In this document: positions 51,995-60,657 of the stretch, piece by piece
Layout: every line of letters starts with the position of its first letter
How positions within the stretch are numbered: the stretch's first letter is position 1
Origin: Mesorhizobium sp. YC-39
Lineage (GTDB): Bacteria > Pseudomonadota > Alphaproteobacteria > Rhizobiales > Rhizobiaceae
Direction: 5' to 3'
Assembly (NCBI RefSeq): GCF_025753795.1
Contig: NZ_JAOWPS010000002.1
Location: forward strand, 1,310,501 to 1,374,500
DNA: 64,000 nucleotides
Notes under the pieces: generated by a model
The model's database searches: none
Told to the model about the DNA's origin: nothing
Seen by the model: the letters and a program-made list of their open reading frames with translations, nothing else
Translations under genes and position numbers: made by a program

Positions 51995-53059
51995 ATGACA
52001 GCCACCACACCGCGGCACCGTTCGCTGAAAATATCCTCGATCGCGCTTGGCTTTGCCCTGACGCTGTCGGCGCCCGCTTTCGCCGCCGATCTCGTCATCT
52101 CCAACTGGGACGGCTACATGGCGCCCGATGCCATGGCCGCCTTCAAGACCGCGACTGGCGTCTCCGGCGAGGTCGTTGTCCACGCTACCAATGAAGAGAT
52201 CATGGGCAAGCTCGTCGCCTCCGGCGGCAAGGGCTATGACGTCGTCTTCGTCTCTTCGCCCTTTGCCGAGGTGCTGAACAAGCTTGGCCTGACCGAGCCG
52301 ATCGACCACGCCAAGGTCCCTAACCTCGCCAACCTCTATCCCGAGGCGACCAAGCTGCCGCACGATGTCGGCAATGCCTTTTCCGTGCCCTACACCTGGG
52401 GCACGACAGGCCTCTGCTACCGCTCGGATCTGGTGAAGGTGGCGCCAACCAGCTGGAGCGATCTGCTCGCCCCCTCCGACGATCTCAAGGGCAAGACCAC
52501 CATGCTGGCGACCGACCGCTGGCTGCTGGCCGCCGGACAGCTCGACAAGGGTTACTCGGTCAACGAGACCGACCCGGCCAAGATGGCCGAGGTCAAGGAC
52601 CTTCTGATCTCGGCCAAGAAGACGTTGCTCGCCTATGACGACACCACTTTCTATTCCAAGCTGGTTTCCGGCGAAGCGCTGCTGGTGCAGGCCTGGGATG
52701 GCTGGTGCAACTACGGCATCGCCGAGAAACCCGAGATCAAATACGTCATCCCCAAGGAGGGATCGGACCTTTGGGTCGATACGATGGTGGTGATGAAGGC
52801 TTCCGAGCACAAGGACGCCGCCTTCCAGTTCATCAACTTCATGCTCGATGCCAAGAACCACGCCTGGGCGGCCCAGAACATCGACTACAAGGTGCCGAAC
52901 AAGCCGGCGATGGAAAGCCTGCCGGCCGACTTCCTGGCCAAATTCCCCAACATGGCGATGCCGGTAGCCGATCTCGTCAAGTTCGAGCAGCTGCGCGATG
53001 TCGGCGACGCCCAGCGCGACTATTCGAAGATCGTCAGCGAGATCAAAGCCGCGCAGTAG
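51995..53059 (+). CDS. Spermidine/putrescine-type ABC substrate-binding protein (PotD-like)
   Basis: 354-residue periplasmic protein. Signal peptide SSIALGFALTLSAPAFAA, then DLVISNWDGYMAPDAMAAF, the PotD/PotF pattern, and YVIPKEGSDLWVDTMVVMK. ATG 51995 has GGGAG seven bases before. The operon's PuuA/PuuB-like enzymes suggest the ligand is a primary amine or polyamine. A 14-bp hairpin after the gene separates it from the permeases. Confidence 0.88.
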   Translation: MTATTPRHRSLKISSIALGFALTLSAPAFAADLVISNWDGYMAPDAMAAFKTATGVSGEVVVHATNEEIMGKLVASGGKGYDVVFVSSPFAEVLNKLGLTEPIDHAKVPNLANLYPEATKLPHDVGNAFSVPYTWGTTGLCYRSDLVKVAPTSWSDLLAPSDDLKGKTTMLATDRWLLAAGQLDKGYSVNETDPAKMAEVKDLLISAKKTLLAYDDTTFYSKLVSGEALLVQAWDGWCNYGIAEKPEIKYVIPKEGSDLWVDTMVVMKASEHKDAAFQFINFMLDAKNHAWAAQNIDYKVPNKPAMESLPADFLAKFPNMAMPVADLVKFEQLRDVGDAQRDYSKIVSEIKAAQ

Positions 53060-53080
53060 GCGCCTTCAAAGTCAGAGATC

Positions 53081-53112
53081 ACGATCGACGGCGGGCTTCC
53101 GCCGTCGATCGT
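53081..53112 (+). other. Long hairpin after the binding-protein gene
   Basis: ACGATCGACGGCGG/CCGCCGTCGATCGT, perfect 14-bp stem with a GCTT loop, 21 bases after the SBP stop and 19 before the permease GTG. It likely protects the SBP message and limits readthrough. Confidence 0.7.
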
Positions 53113-53131
53113 TGAACGCGGTACCGCAGTC

Positions 53132-54007
53132 GTGTCACAAACTAGATTTCGCTCCACCTTGCTGATGGCGCCGGCGCTGGCCTGGCTCACCGCCTTGATG
53201 GTGGTGCCATGCGCGTTGGTGCTGGCGCTCGCCTTCTTCCGGCGCGGCACCTATGGCGGCATCGAATACACCTTCACGCTGGAGAATTTCGGGCTGGTCT
53301 TCGACCCGCTCTATGCCGGTATCTTCCTCAATTCGGCGCGCATCGCCGGCACCGCGACCCTGATTGCGGTCGTCATCGGCTATGCCGCCGCCTATGCCAT
53401 CGCGGCCGCACCGCGCCGGCTGCAGCCGGTATTGCTGTTCTTTGCCGTGCTGCCCTTCTGGTCCAATTATCTGATCCGCACCTATGCCTGGATCGTGCTC
53501 CTCAACCGCGAAGGTCTGGTCACCCAGCTCCTGCGCTGGTTCGGTTACACCGGCGAGCCGCCATCCATGCTCTACACCGAGGGCGCCGTCATCGCCGGCC
53601 TAGTCTACAACTATCTGCCGTTCGTCATCCTCGCCTGCTACGCGCCGCTGTCGCGGCTCAACCCCGAACTCGCCGAAGCCTCACGCGACCTCGGCGCTTC
53701 AGCTCTGACCACCTTTCGCCGGGTCATCCTGCCCCTAACCGTGCCCGGCATCGCCGCCGGCGCGGTCTTTGTCTTCGTGCTGTCGATCGGCAATTTCGTT
53801 ACGCCGGCGCTGCTCGGCGGCGGCCGCTTCCAGATGATCGGCAACCTCGTCTACGACCAGTTCCTGACCGCCAATGACTGGCCATTTGGTGCCGCACTAG
53901 CCATGGCGCTGATCGTCATCATGCTGCTGGTATTGATGGCGCAGGCTATCGCCGCCGATCGAGCGTCGGGCCATGCTGCCGAAGCGAGAAGCAACGCCGA
54001 TGGCTGA
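53132..54007 (+). CDS. ABC permease, PotB-like
   Basis: 291-residue permease (GTG start) with a first TM LLMAPALAWLTALMVVPCAL and EAA loop ELAEASRDLGASALTTFRRVILPLTVPG near residues 185-215. It overlaps the next permease by eight bases. Part of the importer of the GntR-controlled cluster. An internal ATG at 53162 is a less likely start. Confidence 0.9.
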   Translation: MSQTRFRSTLLMAPALAWLTALMVVPCALVLALAFFRRGTYGGIEYTFTLENFGLVFDPLYAGIFLNSARIAGTATLIAVVIGYAAAYAIAAAPRRLQPVLLFFAVLPFWSNYLIRTYAWIVLLNREGLVTQLLRWFGYTGEPPSMLYTEGAVIAGLVYNYLPFVILACYAPLSRLNPELAEASRDLGASALTTFRRVILPLTVPGIAAGAVFVFVLSIGNFVTPALLGGGRFQMIGNLVYDQFLTANDWPFGAALAMALIVIMLLVLMAQAIAADRASGHAAEARSNADG

Positions 54008-54794
54008 GCGCTCCCCCGCCACGCGACGCACGCTCTGGCTCGTGCTTTCGCTGGTCTTCGCCTTCCTCTACATCCCGATTGCGGTGCTGGTGGCTTTGTC
54101 CTTCAACGAAGGCGGGCTGCCGACAGCATGGTCCGGTTTTTCGCTGAAATGGTACGCCTCGCTCACCGGCAATTCCGAGATCCTTTCGGCCGCGCTCAAC
54201 ACGCTGATCGTGGCGCTGGTCTCGACGGCAATCGCTACCTTGCTCGGCACGCTGCTGGCGATCGGCATCGAGATGCGCCGCCAATACGGCAAGGGATTGG
54301 AAGCGCTGATCTTCGCGCCGATGATCATTCCCGACATCGTGCTGGCCATCGCGCTGCTCTCGTTCTTCTCCATGCTCAACATCACCATGGGCCTGCACAC
54401 CATCATCCTCGCCCATGTCGTCTTCAACCTCGCCTTCGTCTGTTCGGTGGTGCGCGCCAGGCTGAAAAGCTTCGACTGGTCGATCACCGAGGCGTCCGCC
54501 GATCTCGGTGCTTCCGCGCTCACCACCTTCCGGCGGGTGACTTTGCCGGTCATCCTGCCGGCCGTCGTCGCCGGTGCACTGCTCGCCTTCACCCTGTCGG
54601 TCGACGAGTTCATCATCGCCTTCTTCGCCGCCGGCGCCGGACGCGCCTCGACCACCTTGCCGATGCAGATCTATGCGATGATCCGCTTCGGCATCACGCC
54701 GGAGATCAACGCACTGGCGAGCATCGTCATGGCGGTCTCGATCACCGCGCTGACCCTGTCGCAGCGGCTCAACCGCGGGGTCATCGGCCAATGA
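54000..54794 (+). CDS. ABC permease, PotC-like
   Basis: 264-residue permease: first TM LWLVLSLVFAFLYIPIAVLVAL, EAA loop ITEASADLGASALTTFRRVTLPVILPA. The ATPase start overlaps its stop by four bases (ATGA). The two permeases share the EAA phrase LGASALTTFRRV, so they may be old duplicates. Confidence 0.9.
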   Translation: MAERSPATRRTLWLVLSLVFAFLYIPIAVLVALSFNEGGLPTAWSGFSLKWYASLTGNSEILSAALNTLIVALVSTAIATLLGTLLAIGIEMRRQYGKGLEALIFAPMIIPDIVLAIALLSFFSMLNITMGLHTIILAHVVFNLAFVCSVVRARLKSFDWSITEASADLGASALTTFRRVTLPVILPAVVAGALLAFTLSVDEFIIAFFAAGAGRASTTLPMQIYAMIRFGITPEINALASIVMAVSITALTLSQRLNRGVIGQ

Positions 54795-55864
54795 GCGAGC
54801 CCCGCACGCTGCTGGCGATCGACAAGGTGTCGAAGAACTTCGGCCGGGTGACCGCTGTCGACGGTATCTCGCTCGACATCCGCGAGAACGAGTTCTTCGC
54901 CCTGCTCGGACCTTCGGGCTGCGGCAAGACCACGCTGCTGCGCATGCTGGCCGGATTCGAGACGCCCAATGACGGGCGCATTCTGCTCGACGGCCGCGAT
55001 ATCGCCAGAACCCCGCCCAACAAGCGGCCGGTCAATCTGATGTTCCAATCCTACGCGCTGTTCCCGCATATGAGCGTCCGGGCCAACGTCTCCTACGGCC
55101 TGGAGATGGAACGTTTGCCGGCTGCCGAAATCCGCTCCCGCGTCGACGCCATTCTCTCGACGACCGAGCTGGTTCCCTTTGCCGATCGCAAGCCGGAGCA
55201 ACTGTCGGGCGGCCAGAAGCAGCGCGTCGCGCTTGCCCGCGCCTTGATCAAGCGGCCCCGTCTGCTGCTGCTCGACGAGCCGCTCGGCGCGCTCGACAAG
55301 AAGCTTCGCGGTGCCATGCAATTGGAATTGAAGCGCCTGCAGCACGAGGTCGGCATCACCTTCGTCATCGTCACCCACGACCAGGAGGAATCGCTGGTCA
55401 TGGCCGATCGCATGGCGGTGCTGAAAGACGGCAAACTGTTGCAATGCGACACACCGCACGCGGTCTACGAACATCCGGCCGACCGTTTCGTCGCCGACTT
55501 CATCGGCGTGATGAACTTTGTCCCGGGCAAGGCCACCACCGATGGCGTGGTGGCTGCCAATGGCGCCCGGATCACGGGCAAGGTGCCTGCAACGCTCTTG
55601 CCCGGTGCTTCCGCCGTCGCTTCAGTGCGGCCTGAGCGCATCCGGCTGTTCCCCGAGGCTCAGACCGCCAACCGCATTTCCGGCACCGTCGAAGCGCTCG
55701 CCTATCAGGGCCTCGACCTGCAGCTGCACGTCCGCACCGCTCTGTCGCCAAAACCGTTCCTGGTGCGCGTCACCGCCGATGCCGCGGACCGCCGGCCAGT
55801 TTCTGCCGGTGACACTATCGAACTTGGCTGGGATGCCGCCGATGTCAGAATTTTCAAGGATTGA
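54791..55864 (+). CDS. ABC ATPase, PotA-like
   Basis: 357-residue ATPase: Walker A GPSGCGKTT, Q loop MFQSYALFPHM, signature LSGGQKQR, Walker B LLLLDEPLGALD, switch THDQEES, then a TOBE-type C-terminus (VASVRPERIRLFPEAQ). It completes the importer in front of the glycosyltransferase gene. Confidence 0.92.
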   Translation: MSEPRTLLAIDKVSKNFGRVTAVDGISLDIRENEFFALLGPSGCGKTTLLRMLAGFETPNDGRILLDGRDIARTPPNKRPVNLMFQSYALFPHMSVRANVSYGLEMERLPAAEIRSRVDAILSTTELVPFADRKPEQLSGGQKQRVALARALIKRPRLLLLDEPLGALDKKLRGAMQLELKRLQHEVGITFVIVTHDQEESLVMADRMAVLKDGKLLQCDTPHAVYEHPADRFVADFIGVMNFVPGKATTDGVVAANGARITGKVPATLLPGASAVASVRPERIRLFPEAQTANRISGTVEALAYQGLDLQLHVRTALSPKPFLVRVTADAADRRPVSAGDTIELGWDAADVRIFKD

Positions 55865-55876
55865 AGGAGAAGCCTG

Positions 55877-57151
55877 ATGGCGCAGAAGACGATCGCGTTT
55901 TTCCCGGAAGCGGCCTTTGGCCCGGCGCTGAATTCCGTCGGCATCGCCCAGGCGGTCGAGGCGCGCGGCCACAGAGCGGTGTTCCTGTCGGACCCCGGCT
56001 TTGTCGACGTCTACAAGGGCTACGGCTTCGAAGCCCATCCGGTGAACCTGTCCGAGCCGATGCCGCCGGAACAGATGGCCAAGTTCTGGGAGGACTTCAT
56101 CAACGGCCACATCCCGAACTTTCGTAAGTCGCCCTACGATCAGGTCGACAACTATGTGAAGGATTGCTGGACGGCGATCGTCGACAGCGCGAAGTGGGCG
56201 CAGAAGGATCTGCCGCGCGTTCTCGCGGCGATCAAGCCCGATGTCATCTGCGTCGATAACGTCATCCTGTTTCCGGCGATCAAACAGTATGGCAAGCCAT
56301 GGGTGCGCGTCATTTCCTGCTCGGAAAACGAGATCGAGGACGAGGACATCCCACCGCATCTCTCCGGCTGCGGCGAGAACGACCATGCCGGGCACCAGCG
56401 CTACCGCGACCATTTCAACGCGGTGATCAAGCCGATCCATGACGACTTCAATGCGTTCCTGACCGCCAACAACGAAGCGCCCTATCCGATCGGCCAGTTC
56501 TTCGAAGCTTCGCCCTATCTCAATTTGCTGCTCTACCCCGAGGCGGCGAAATTCAGGCGGCGCCATCCGCTCGACCCGGCGAAGTTCCAGTATCTGGAAG
56601 GCTGCGTGCGGCAGGAAAAACCCTATGCCGTGCCGACCTTTGCGAAAAACAATGACGGGCCGCTGCTCTATGTCTCTTTCGGTAGCCTCGGTGCCGGTGA
56701 CGTCGACCTGTTGAAGCGCATCATCGCGACATTGGGCAGGACGCGCTATCGCGCGCTCGTCAACGTCGGCGGTTACAAGGACCAGTATTCGGACGTGCCC
56801 GGCAACGTCATCGTCGAGAGCTGGTTCCCGCAGCCTTCGGTCATCCCGCAGGTCGATGCCGTGATCCACCATGGCGGCAACAACTCGTTCACCGAGTGCC
56901 TCTATTTCGGCAAACCGGCCATCATCATGCCCTATGTCTGGGATGGCCACGACAACGCCACAAGGGTTGAGGAAACCGGCCACGGCTTCGGCATGCCGCG
57001 CTATGACTGGAACGACGCCGAGCTGATCGCCAAGATCGAAGCCTGCCTGACCGACCTGAAGATGAAGGCCAAGCTGGCCAAGACTTCGACACAGATGCAG
57101 TCGCAGAACGGCCCGGAGAAAGCGGCAGGCTTGCTGGAGAAATTGCTGTGA
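55877..57151 (+). CDS. GT-B glycosyltransferase, copy B (paralogue of copy A)
   Basis: 424-residue protein colinear with the gene at 49524: both begin with FFPEAxFGxALNxVGIAQA, and share YVSFGSLGA, WFPQPSV, IHHGGNNSF and PYxWDGHDNAxRxEETG in the donor-binding half. The middle, acceptor-side region differs more, so the acceptors may differ. Follows the ATPase by 12 bases and overlaps the first cupin gene by four. A role in modifying the imported amine, its gamma-glutamyl product or a carrier is inferred only from context. Confidence 0.85.
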   Translation: MAQKTIAFFPEAAFGPALNSVGIAQAVEARGHRAVFLSDPGFVDVYKGYGFEAHPVNLSEPMPPEQMAKFWEDFINGHIPNFRKSPYDQVDNYVKDCWTAIVDSAKWAQKDLPRVLAAIKPDVICVDNVILFPAIKQYGKPWVRVISCSENEIEDEDIPPHLSGCGENDHAGHQRYRDHFNAVIKPIHDDFNAFLTANNEAPYPIGQFFEASPYLNLLLYPEAAKFRRRHPLDPAKFQYLEGCVRQEKPYAVPTFAKNNDGPLLYVSFGSLGAGDVDLLKRIIATLGRTRYRALVNVGGYKDQYSDVPGNVIVESWFPQPSVIPQVDAVIHHGGNNSFTECLYFGKPAIIMPYVWDGHDNATRVEETGHGFGMPRYDWNDAELIAKIEACLTDLKMKAKLAKTSTQMQSQNGPEKAAGLLEKLL

Positions 57152-57498
57152 CCTCCTCCGCCCCACACCTCCATCAGGCCTCGACCCGCACTGATCTCGT
57201 CGACTGGGGCGCCCAGCCCGACGCGCTGGAAGGCGCTTCGCATTCGACCGGCAGGCTGGTGCATAAAGGGCCGAACAACCAGCCGGAATCCGGCATCTGG
57301 GTCTGCACGCCCGGCCGCTGGCGGCTGGCTATCCCGCGCGACGAATTGTGCCATTTCGTTGCCGGGCGCGCGAGCTACCGGTCGGATGTCGGTGAGGTGA
57401 TAGAAGTTTCCGCTGAAACCGTGGTGATGTTCCCGGCCGGCTGGGTGGGCGAATGCACCGTCCACGAGACCATCCGCAACGTCTATATGCTGGCCTAG
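57148..57498 (+). CDS. Small cupin protein 1 (DUF861/EutQ-like cupin_3)
   Basis: 116-residue single-domain cupin, GTG start overlapping the glycosyltransferase stop. Conserved: WVCTPGRWRL, DELCHFVAGRASYR, FPAGWVGECTVHETIRN. It is the first of three tandem paralogues. The fold binds a metal or a small acid; members are annotated as ureidoglycine aminohydrolase-like or EutQ-like. The exact reaction cannot be stated. Confidence 0.75.
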   Translation: MTSSAPHLHQASTRTDLVDWGAQPDALEGASHSTGRLVHKGPNNQPESGIWVCTPGRWRLAIPRDELCHFVAGRASYRSDVGEVIEVSAETVVMFPAGWVGECTVHETIRNVYMLA

Positions 57499-57567
57499 AG
57501 CATGATCCCGAACCGAAGGACCGTGCCAGCGAAAAGTGGGAACCGGTTTTCGGACAAGATCATGCTC
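57498..57567. repeat. Rhizobiales palindromic repeat between cupin 1 and 2
   Basis: 70 bases bounded by perfect 10-base inverted ends GAGCATGATC and GATCATGCTC, with an internal GAAAAGTGGGAACCGGTTTTC segment. This is a familiar intergenic repeat of the order. Its left end overlaps the last base of the cupin 1 stop codon. Confidence 0.75.
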
Positions 57568-57595
57568 AAGCAGCCAGCAACTGGAGCTTCACGAC

Positions 57596-57937
57596 ATGCC
57601 GACACCGCACTGGCCGAAGGCCTCCACTGTGGAATTGGAAGACTGGGGCATGGGCAGCAACACGATATCAGGTTCGCCGCGCGCCTCGGGCAAGGTCCTG
57701 TTCAAGCACCTGGACGGATCGAGCGAATGCGGCCTATGGTCGTGCACGCCAGGCACACGCAAGGTCACCTTCCCTGCCGATGAGTTCTGCCATTTCCTGT
57801 CGGGGCGCGGCAGCTATGTCCACGACAATGGCGAAGCGATTCCGGTCGAAGCCGGCACGCTGGTATTCTTCCCCGCCGGCTGGACCGGCACCTCTGAAAT
57901 CACCGAAACGCTGACCAAGGCCTTCATGTGCCGGTGA
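57596..57937 (+). CDS. Small cupin protein 2 (DUF861/EutQ-like)
   Basis: 113-residue paralogue of the neighbour: SECGLWSCTPGTRKVTF, DEFCHFLSGRGSYVHDNGE, FPAGWTGTSEITET. ATG 57596 has GGAG nine bases before; the frame further upstream lies in the repeat and is not coding. Second of three. Confidence 0.75.
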   Translation: MPTPHWPKASTVELEDWGMGSNTISGSPRASGKVLFKHLDGSSECGLWSCTPGTRKVTFPADEFCHFLSGRGSYVHDNGEAIPVEAGTLVFFPAGWTGTSEITETLTKAFMCR

Positions 57938-57966
57938 GCACATGAATCCATTGCAAGGAAATCGAA

Positions 57967-58311
57967 ATGACCACGCCGATCATGCAATCCCCGCTCGCCA
58001 TCACCGACCTCGTCGATTGGGGCATCATCCCGACAATGATCGAGGGTGAATCCCGCACCTCGGGCAAGCTGCTGCACAAAGGGCCGGAAGGCCGTTCCGA
58101 ATGCGGCCTGTGGGTCTGCACCCCGGGCAAGTGGTACTGCCATGTCACCCGTGACGAGTTCTGCCACTTCCTCGAGGGCCGCTGCACCTATGTGCATGAA
58201 TCCGGCGAAGTGATCGAGATCGGGCCGGACACGGCGGCATTCTTTCCGCAGGACTGGAAAGGCATCTGCACCGTCCATGAGACCATCAAGAAGGTCTACA
58301 TGATCCGCTGA
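57967..58311 (+). CDS. Small cupin protein 3 (DUF861/EutQ-like)
   Basis: 114-residue paralogue: LITDLVDWGI-type start (ITDLVDWGIIPTMIEGESRTSGKLLHKGP), ECGLWVCTPGKWYCHV, DEFCHFLEGRCTYVHESGE, FFPQDWKGICTVHETIKK. Closest to cupin 1 in N- and C-terminus, so the three arose by local duplication. Followed 20 bases later by the aldehyde dehydrogenase gene. Confidence 0.75.
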   Translation: MTTPIMQSPLAITDLVDWGIIPTMIEGESRTSGKLLHKGPEGRSECGLWVCTPGKWYCHVTRDEFCHFLEGRCTYVHESGEVIEIGPDTAAFFPQDWKGICTVHETIKKVYMIR

Positions 58312-58331
58312 GCGGGCTTGAAAGGACGACC

Positions 58332-59840
58332 ATGGACTTCTCCGCTGACCAGCCGGCCTTCTTCGTCAATCCGGAATATCGGCCGATGACCGGCACGAAA
58401 AAACCGGTGATCGATCCGGCGACGCTCGAAACCGTCGGTGCCATCGCTGCCGCGGCCGGCGGCGAGATCGACATGGTTCTATCGGCTGCGACGCAAGCTC
58501 AGGCTGCCTGGAAAAAGCTCGACGCCAAGAGCCGTGCCAAACATCTGCACGCCGTTGCCAACGCCATCGAGGCGGCCGACTTTACCCGCTGCGCCGAGTT
58601 GATGGTATGCGAGATGGGCAAGCCCTATCCGGAAGCGATCGGCGAGATCGCCAATTGCGCGCCGATCTTCCGCTACTATGCCGAGATGGCGCGCGACGAG
58701 GCCGGCAAGGTCGCCGGCACGACGCAGGCCGGCTCGTTCCAATATGCGCGCTACGAGCCTTACGGCACCTCCGTTCACATCATGCCCTACAATTTTCCGA
58801 TCCTGCTGATGTGCTGGACGGTCGCCGCTTCGCTTGCCGCCGGCAATGCCTGCATCATCAAGCCGGCCGAGGCGACGACGCTGTCGACGCTGGATTACAT
58901 GACGGTGTTCCGCTCGCTGCCGGAAGGCCTGGTTTCGTGCCTGCCCGGCGGCGCGGCGACCGCACAGGCGCTGATCGCTTCCGACCGCACCCACGCCGTC
59001 GCCTTCACCGGCTCTGTCGCCGCCGGCAAGGCTGTCGCCGTTGCTTGCGCCGAACGCATGAAGCCTTGCATCATCGAGGCCGGCGGCAGCGACCCGCTGA
59101 TCATCAGCGAACACGCTCCGCTGGAGGTGGCGGCGGCAGGCAGCGTCACCGCCGCGTTCCACCTCACCGGCCAGGTCTGCACCTCGGCCGAACGCTTTTT
59201 CGTCGTCGATGCCGTGCATGACCGCTTCGTCGAGCTGTTCGCCGAAAAGACGCGCGCACTGCGCATCGGCAACGGACTGGACAAGAGCGAGATCGGACCG
59301 CTGGTCAGCGAGGTGGCGCGGGCCAAGGTCATGCGGCTGGTCGACGATGCGGTGCGCAGCGGCGCCACGGCGGTTACCGGAGGGCGCATCCCACCGGCGC
59401 ACAATGTTGGCTGGTTCTACGAACCGACGATCCTGACCGGCATCACGCCCGACATGGCGATTGTGCGCGAGGAATGTTTCGGGCCGGTCGCGGCGATCTG
59501 CCGGGTGAAGGATTTCGACGAAGCGATCCGGCTTGCCAATGACAGCCCGTTCGGGCTCGGCGCCTCGGTCTTCACCACAGACCTGGCAGAGGCGCATGAA
59601 GCCGCCGAACGGCTCGAGGCCGGCATGGTCTGGGTCAACAACCCGCTGATCGACAATGACGCCCTGCCCTTCGGCGGCTGGAAGGCCTCGGGTCTCGGCC
59701 GCGAGCTCGGACGCCAGGGGCTCGACGCCTTCCGCCGTTCCAAGATGGTGATCATCGACCACAGACCGGAGATCCAGGGCTGGTGGTATCCCTATCCCGA
59801 CAGCTGGTTTCGCGAGGCCGGCGGCCGCAAGCATGTGTGA
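58332..59840 (+). CDS. NAD(P)-dependent aldehyde dehydrogenase
   Basis: 502-residue ALDH-superfamily enzyme. Cofactor loop FTGSVAAGKAVAVAC, catalytic Glu in IIEAGGSDP, and catalytic Cys in LTGQVCTSAERF (about residue 282). It is nearest to succinate-semialdehyde or gamma-glutamyl-aminoaldehyde dehydrogenases, which would oxidise the aldehyde made by the PuuB-like oxidase. Last gene of the plus-strand operon; a strong hairpin follows. Confidence 0.9.
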   Translation: MDFSADQPAFFVNPEYRPMTGTKKPVIDPATLETVGAIAAAAGGEIDMVLSAATQAQAAWKKLDAKSRAKHLHAVANAIEAADFTRCAELMVCEMGKPYPEAIGEIANCAPIFRYYAEMARDEAGKVAGTTQAGSFQYARYEPYGTSVHIMPYNFPILLMCWTVAASLAAGNACIIKPAEATTLSTLDYMTVFRSLPEGLVSCLPGGAATAQALIASDRTHAVAFTGSVAAGKAVAVACAERMKPCIIEAGGSDPLIISEHAPLEVAAAGSVTAAFHLTGQVCTSAERFFVVDAVHDRFVELFAEKTRALRIGNGLDKSEIGPLVSEVARAKVMRLVDDAVRSGATAVTGGRIPPAHNVGWFYEPTILTGITPDMAIVREECFGPVAAICRVKDFDEAIRLANDSPFGLGASVFTTDLAEAHEAAERLEAGMVWVNNPLIDNDALPFGGWKASGLGRELGRQGLDAFRRSKMVIIDHRPEIQGWWYPYPDSWFREAGGRKHV

Positions 59841-59856
59841 GCTGTAAAACGGCAAT

Positions 59857-59879
59857 GCCGCCGGGAGAAACCCGGCGGC
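59857..59879. terminator. Terminator-type hairpin after the aldehyde dehydrogenase gene
   Basis: GCCGCCGGG-AGAAA-CCCGGCGGC, perfect 9-bp stem in the convergent gap, with AAAAC before and AACTTCC after. It can serve both strands. Confidence 0.65.
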
Positions 59880-59919
59880 AACTTCCTTGACTGGCTACTG
59901 CCGTTTCGGCGGCAATTCG

Positions 59920-60657
59920 CTACGGCGTCGGTTGCATCGCGGCGGCTGCCTGGTCGATCTTGGCGGCAAGGACGCCCTGGGCCCAGGCCGTGACCTCGGC
60001 GTCGACGGGCTTGTTTGCCATGTCCGTCAGCGCCGCGTTGAGCGATGCATCATCGGTACCGGCGGATGCCGCCTCCGCCGCGTCATTGGCGGCGGTGACC
60101 ACTGCCTCCTGGGCGGCGACCTCGGCCTGCAGAGCCGATATCTGCCCAGGCAGAGCCGCCTGGTCTTCGGGCGACATGGCGGCAATCTGATCGGGCGTCA
60201 GCGAAGTCAGCGCGCTCAACTGCGCATTCAGCGCATCCAGCTGAGCTTGGGCCGCGTCAGCCGCGGCCTGGGCGACCTTGGCTTTCGCGGACTGCGTTAC
60301 GAAAGCCTGAATGGCAGCGAACTTCTTGCTCTTCGAGTTCATGTAGGCATTGATGTTGCGCTGCAGCGAGTTCAGCCGGCCGAGTTTGGCGTGGATGTTC
60401 TTCTCCTTGTGCACGGACGAGACCTGTGTGGTCGCATCGACCGTGGTTTTCGCCTTGGCTGCCCGCCCCGGGGCCGACGACTTGCCGTGCGAAGCGCCGC
60501 TCTTGCCATTGCCATGGCCGCTGCCACCACCGTTGCCGCCGGCATGGCCGCCACCACCGCCTCCGCCGTGCCCGTGGCCGCCAGCTCCGGCGAGCGCCGG
60601 AGACGCCAGAAGCACCAATGCGGCAAGCCCCGCGAACAGAGTTTTTCGACTTGTCAT
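59920..60657 (-). CDS. Exported Gly/His/Ala-rich protein of unknown function
   Basis: 245-residue protein. From ATG 60657 (GGAGG before it) a signal peptide (TLFAGLAALVLLASPALAGA) precedes a GHGHGGGGGGGHAGG-like low-complexity zone, then a long alpha-helical Ala/Gln-rich coil (residues 90-230). Not recognised as a known family. The Gly/His part may bind metal ions; the coil resembles envelope-associated or TolA-like linkers. Stands alone between two convergent or divergent transcription units. Confidence 0.7.
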   Translation of the reverse strand: MTSRKTLFAGLAALVLLASPALAGAGGHGHGGGGGGGHAGGNGGGSGHGNGKSGASHGKSSAPGRAAKAKTTVDATTQVSSVHKEKNIHAKLGRLNSLQRNINAYMNSKSKKFAAIQAFVTQSAKAKVAQAAADAAQAQLDALNAQLSALTSLTPDQIAAMSPEDQAALPGQISALQAEVAAQEAVVTAANDAAEAASAGTDDASLNAALTDMANKPVDAEVTAWAQGVLAAKIDQAAAAMQPTP

